From the NCBI GenBank assembly GCA_902496005.1, contig CABUZI010000084.1:1-7370 (forward strand): DNA of 7,370 nt, read 5' to 3'. Made by a program: the position numbers and the translations under genes. The notes beneath the pieces were generated by a model. That model did no database searches. It saw nothing but the letters and a program-made list of their open reading frames with translations, and had not been told where the DNA came from. Of this stretch, positions 6,107-7,370 are shown piece by piece; position 1 is the first letter of the stretch, and each line of letters starts with the position of its first letter. Source of the stretch: an uncultured Collinsella sp. GTDB taxonomy: Bacteria > Actinomycetota > Coriobacteriia > Coriobacteriales > Coriobacteriaceae.

Positions 6107-6169
6107 CATCTCAGTTTTATTTCTTATGGTTTATCTATCAGCGCAAGACGATGTCAGATGGAGGTCTGA

Positions 6170-7370
6170 ATGTACAAGCGCACCAAGATTGTATGCACCA
6201 TGGGTCCCGCCTGCGATAGCGACGAGACCATCCGCGAGATGATCAAGGCGGGCATGAACGTCGCCCGTTTTAACTTCTCGCACGGCTCCTACGACGAGCA
6301 CCACGGTCGCATCGAGCGCGTCCGCCGTATTTCCAAGGAGCTCGGCATGCCCGTCGGCATCCTGCTCGACACCAAGGGCCCCGAGGTCCGCACCGGCCTT
6401 TTGGTCGATGGCAAGAAGGTTGCCGTCAAGACCGGCGACAAGATCGTCGTCACCGCTCAGCCCACGTCCGAGGATTTCCACGGCACCGCTGAGCACATCT
6501 CCCTCGATTACCTGGCTCTGCCCTCCGAGGTCGAGAAGGGCTCCCTCATCCTGATCGATGACGGCCTGGTTGCCCTCGAGGTCGAGTCCGTCGACGGCCA
6601 GGACATGACCTGCGTCGTTAAGAACGACGGCCTGATCGGCGAGCGCAAGGGCGTCAACATGCCCAACGTCAACATCTCGCTGCCCGCCATCACCGAGCGC
6701 GATCGTCAGGACATCCTCTTTGGCCTGACCGAGAACATCGACTACATCGCCGCTTCCTTCATCCGTGACGGCGAGTCCGTCCGCGGCATCCGCGAGCTTT
6801 GCCGCGAGAACGGCGGCGAGCACGTGACGATCTTCCCGAAGATCGAGTGCGCCCTGGGCGTCGAGAACTTCGACGAGATCCTCGAGGCTTCCGACGGCAT
6901 CATGGTCGCCCGTGGCGACCTGGGCATCGAGATCAAGCCCGAGCTCGTTCCCCACATCCAGAAGGAGATCATCGCCAAGTGCAACGCGGCCTACAAGCCC
7001 GTTATCACCGCTACGCAGATGCTCGACTCCATGCAGCAGAACCCGCGCCCGACGCGCGCCGAGGTTGCCGACGTTGCTAACGCCATTTACGACGGCACCG
7101 ACGCCGTTATGCTGTCCGGCGAGTCCGCTGCCGGTAAGTACCCGGTCGAGGCCGTTAAGATGCAGGCCAGCATCGCTCTCGAGACCGAGAAGTACCTCCC
7201 GGCCCACGCTCCGCTCGAGGTTCCGGCTGACGCTCACGGCACCCGCGTCGTCAACAACGTTGTGGGTATGTCCGCTGTGAACATGGCTACCACCGTTGGC
7301 GCCAAGTGCATCACCGTGCCGACGACCACCGGTCGTACCGCTCGCCTGATCTCGCACTTCCGTCCCAACA
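6170..7370 (+). CDS. pyk: Pyruvate kinase (runs off right edge)
   Basis: 400 codons are visible from ATG at 6170, with GGAGG 5 bases upstream. Typical bacterial enzymes have about 470-480 residues, so most of the protein is present. It converts phosphoenolpyruvate and ADP to pyruvate and ATP, the last step of glycolysis, in the cytoplasm. Order: TIM-barrel A domain with ARFNFSHG (32-39, including R33, N35, S37) and LLDTKGPEVRTG (65-76), B domain (about 71-165), A domain again with FPKIE (catalytic lysine K224, metal ligand E226), MVARGDLGIEI (245-255, D250), TATQML (280-285) and PTRAEVADVANAIYDG (294-309), then the start of the C domain from about 350. Codons favour C-ending forms strongly, as expected for a highly expressed gene. 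It is transcribed away from the ATPase gene. Confidence 0.97.
   Translation, partial: MYKRTKIVCTMGPACDSDETIREMIKAGMNVARFNFSHGSYDEHHGRIERVRRISKELGMPVGILLDTKGPEVRTGLLVDGKKVAVKTGDKIVVTAQPTSEDFHGTAEHISLDYLALPSEVEKGSLILIDDGLVALEVESVDGQDMTCVVKNDGLIGERKGVNMPNVNISLPAITERDRQDILFGLTENIDYIAASFIRDGESVRGIRELCRENGGEHVTIFPKIECALGVENFDEILEASDGIMVARGDLGIEIKPELVPHIQKEIIAKCNAAYKPVITATQMLDSMQQNPRPTRAEVADVANAIYDGTDAVMLSGESAAGKYPVEAVKMQASIALETEKYLPAHAPLEVPADAHGTRVVNNVVGMSAVNMATTVGAKCITVPTTTGRTARLISHFRPN

Larger units (their letters stand above)
5729..6169. other. divergent intergenic region between the ATPase gene and pyk
   Basis: 441 bases with no supportable gene. The left part (about 5738-5832) is the structured leader of the ATPase gene. 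A weak minus-strand promoter (TTGGCT, 18 bases, TACCAT) can be drawn at about 5845-5874. The middle holds TTCCA-TC-TGGAA (5881-5892) and the palindrome AAAACGTTTT (5941-5950), both possible operator sites without further support. From about 6010 the sequence becomes AT-rich and leads into the pyk promoter. No tRNA, riboswitch class or terminator was recognised. Confidence 0.6.

Noticed and set aside
6131..7357. A 408-codon open frame on the minus strand opposite pyk
   Set aside because: It mirrors pyk, whose motifs are unmistakable. The biased codons of a highly expressed high-GC gene leave the opposite strand open; the product is repetitive in D, G, L and V with no recognisable domain.

Overview
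The window is high-GC bacterial DNA with an ordinary chromosomal look. Base composition, the many GTG/ATG starts behind strong GGAGG-type ribosome binding sites, and the gene styles suggest a Coriobacteriia (Collinsella-like) actinobacterium. That assignment is an inference from style; there is no rRNA or other decisive marker here. Four genes lie on the minus strand and one on the plus strand.

Reading leftwards on the minus strand from the divergent region at 5729-6169: an SERCA-type (P2A) Ca2+ ATPase (3047-5728), a 363-base hairpin-rich spacer, rsgA (1499-2683, a circularly permuted GTPase for 30S ribosome maturation), a rho-independent terminator, then a two-gene block with a 1-base stop/start overlap. 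That block is a CpaB/RcpC-like SAF-domain protein (587-1246) followed by the start of a CpaE/TadZ-like protein that runs off the left edge (1-587). It looks like the beginning of a Tad/Flp pilus locus continuing outside the window. On the plus strand, pyruvate kinase (pyk) starts at 6170 behind a perfect TATAAT box and runs off the right edge.

The genes appear to be separate transcription units (ATPase; rsgA; cpaB-cpaE-like; pyk). They are an ion pump, a ribosome assembly factor, a surface-appendage locus and a glycolytic enzyme, and do not form one pathway.

I found no new multi-gene system, mobile element, CRISPR array, tRNA or rRNA. The unexplained structure is non-coding: (i) the spacer between the ATPase and rsgA, with a large inverted repeat and two related copies of a terminator module about 120 bases apart; (ii) a leader hairpin that overlaps the ATPase ribosome binding site; (iii) inverted and direct repeats upstream of the cpaB-like gene; (iv) short repeats packed against the pyk promoter.
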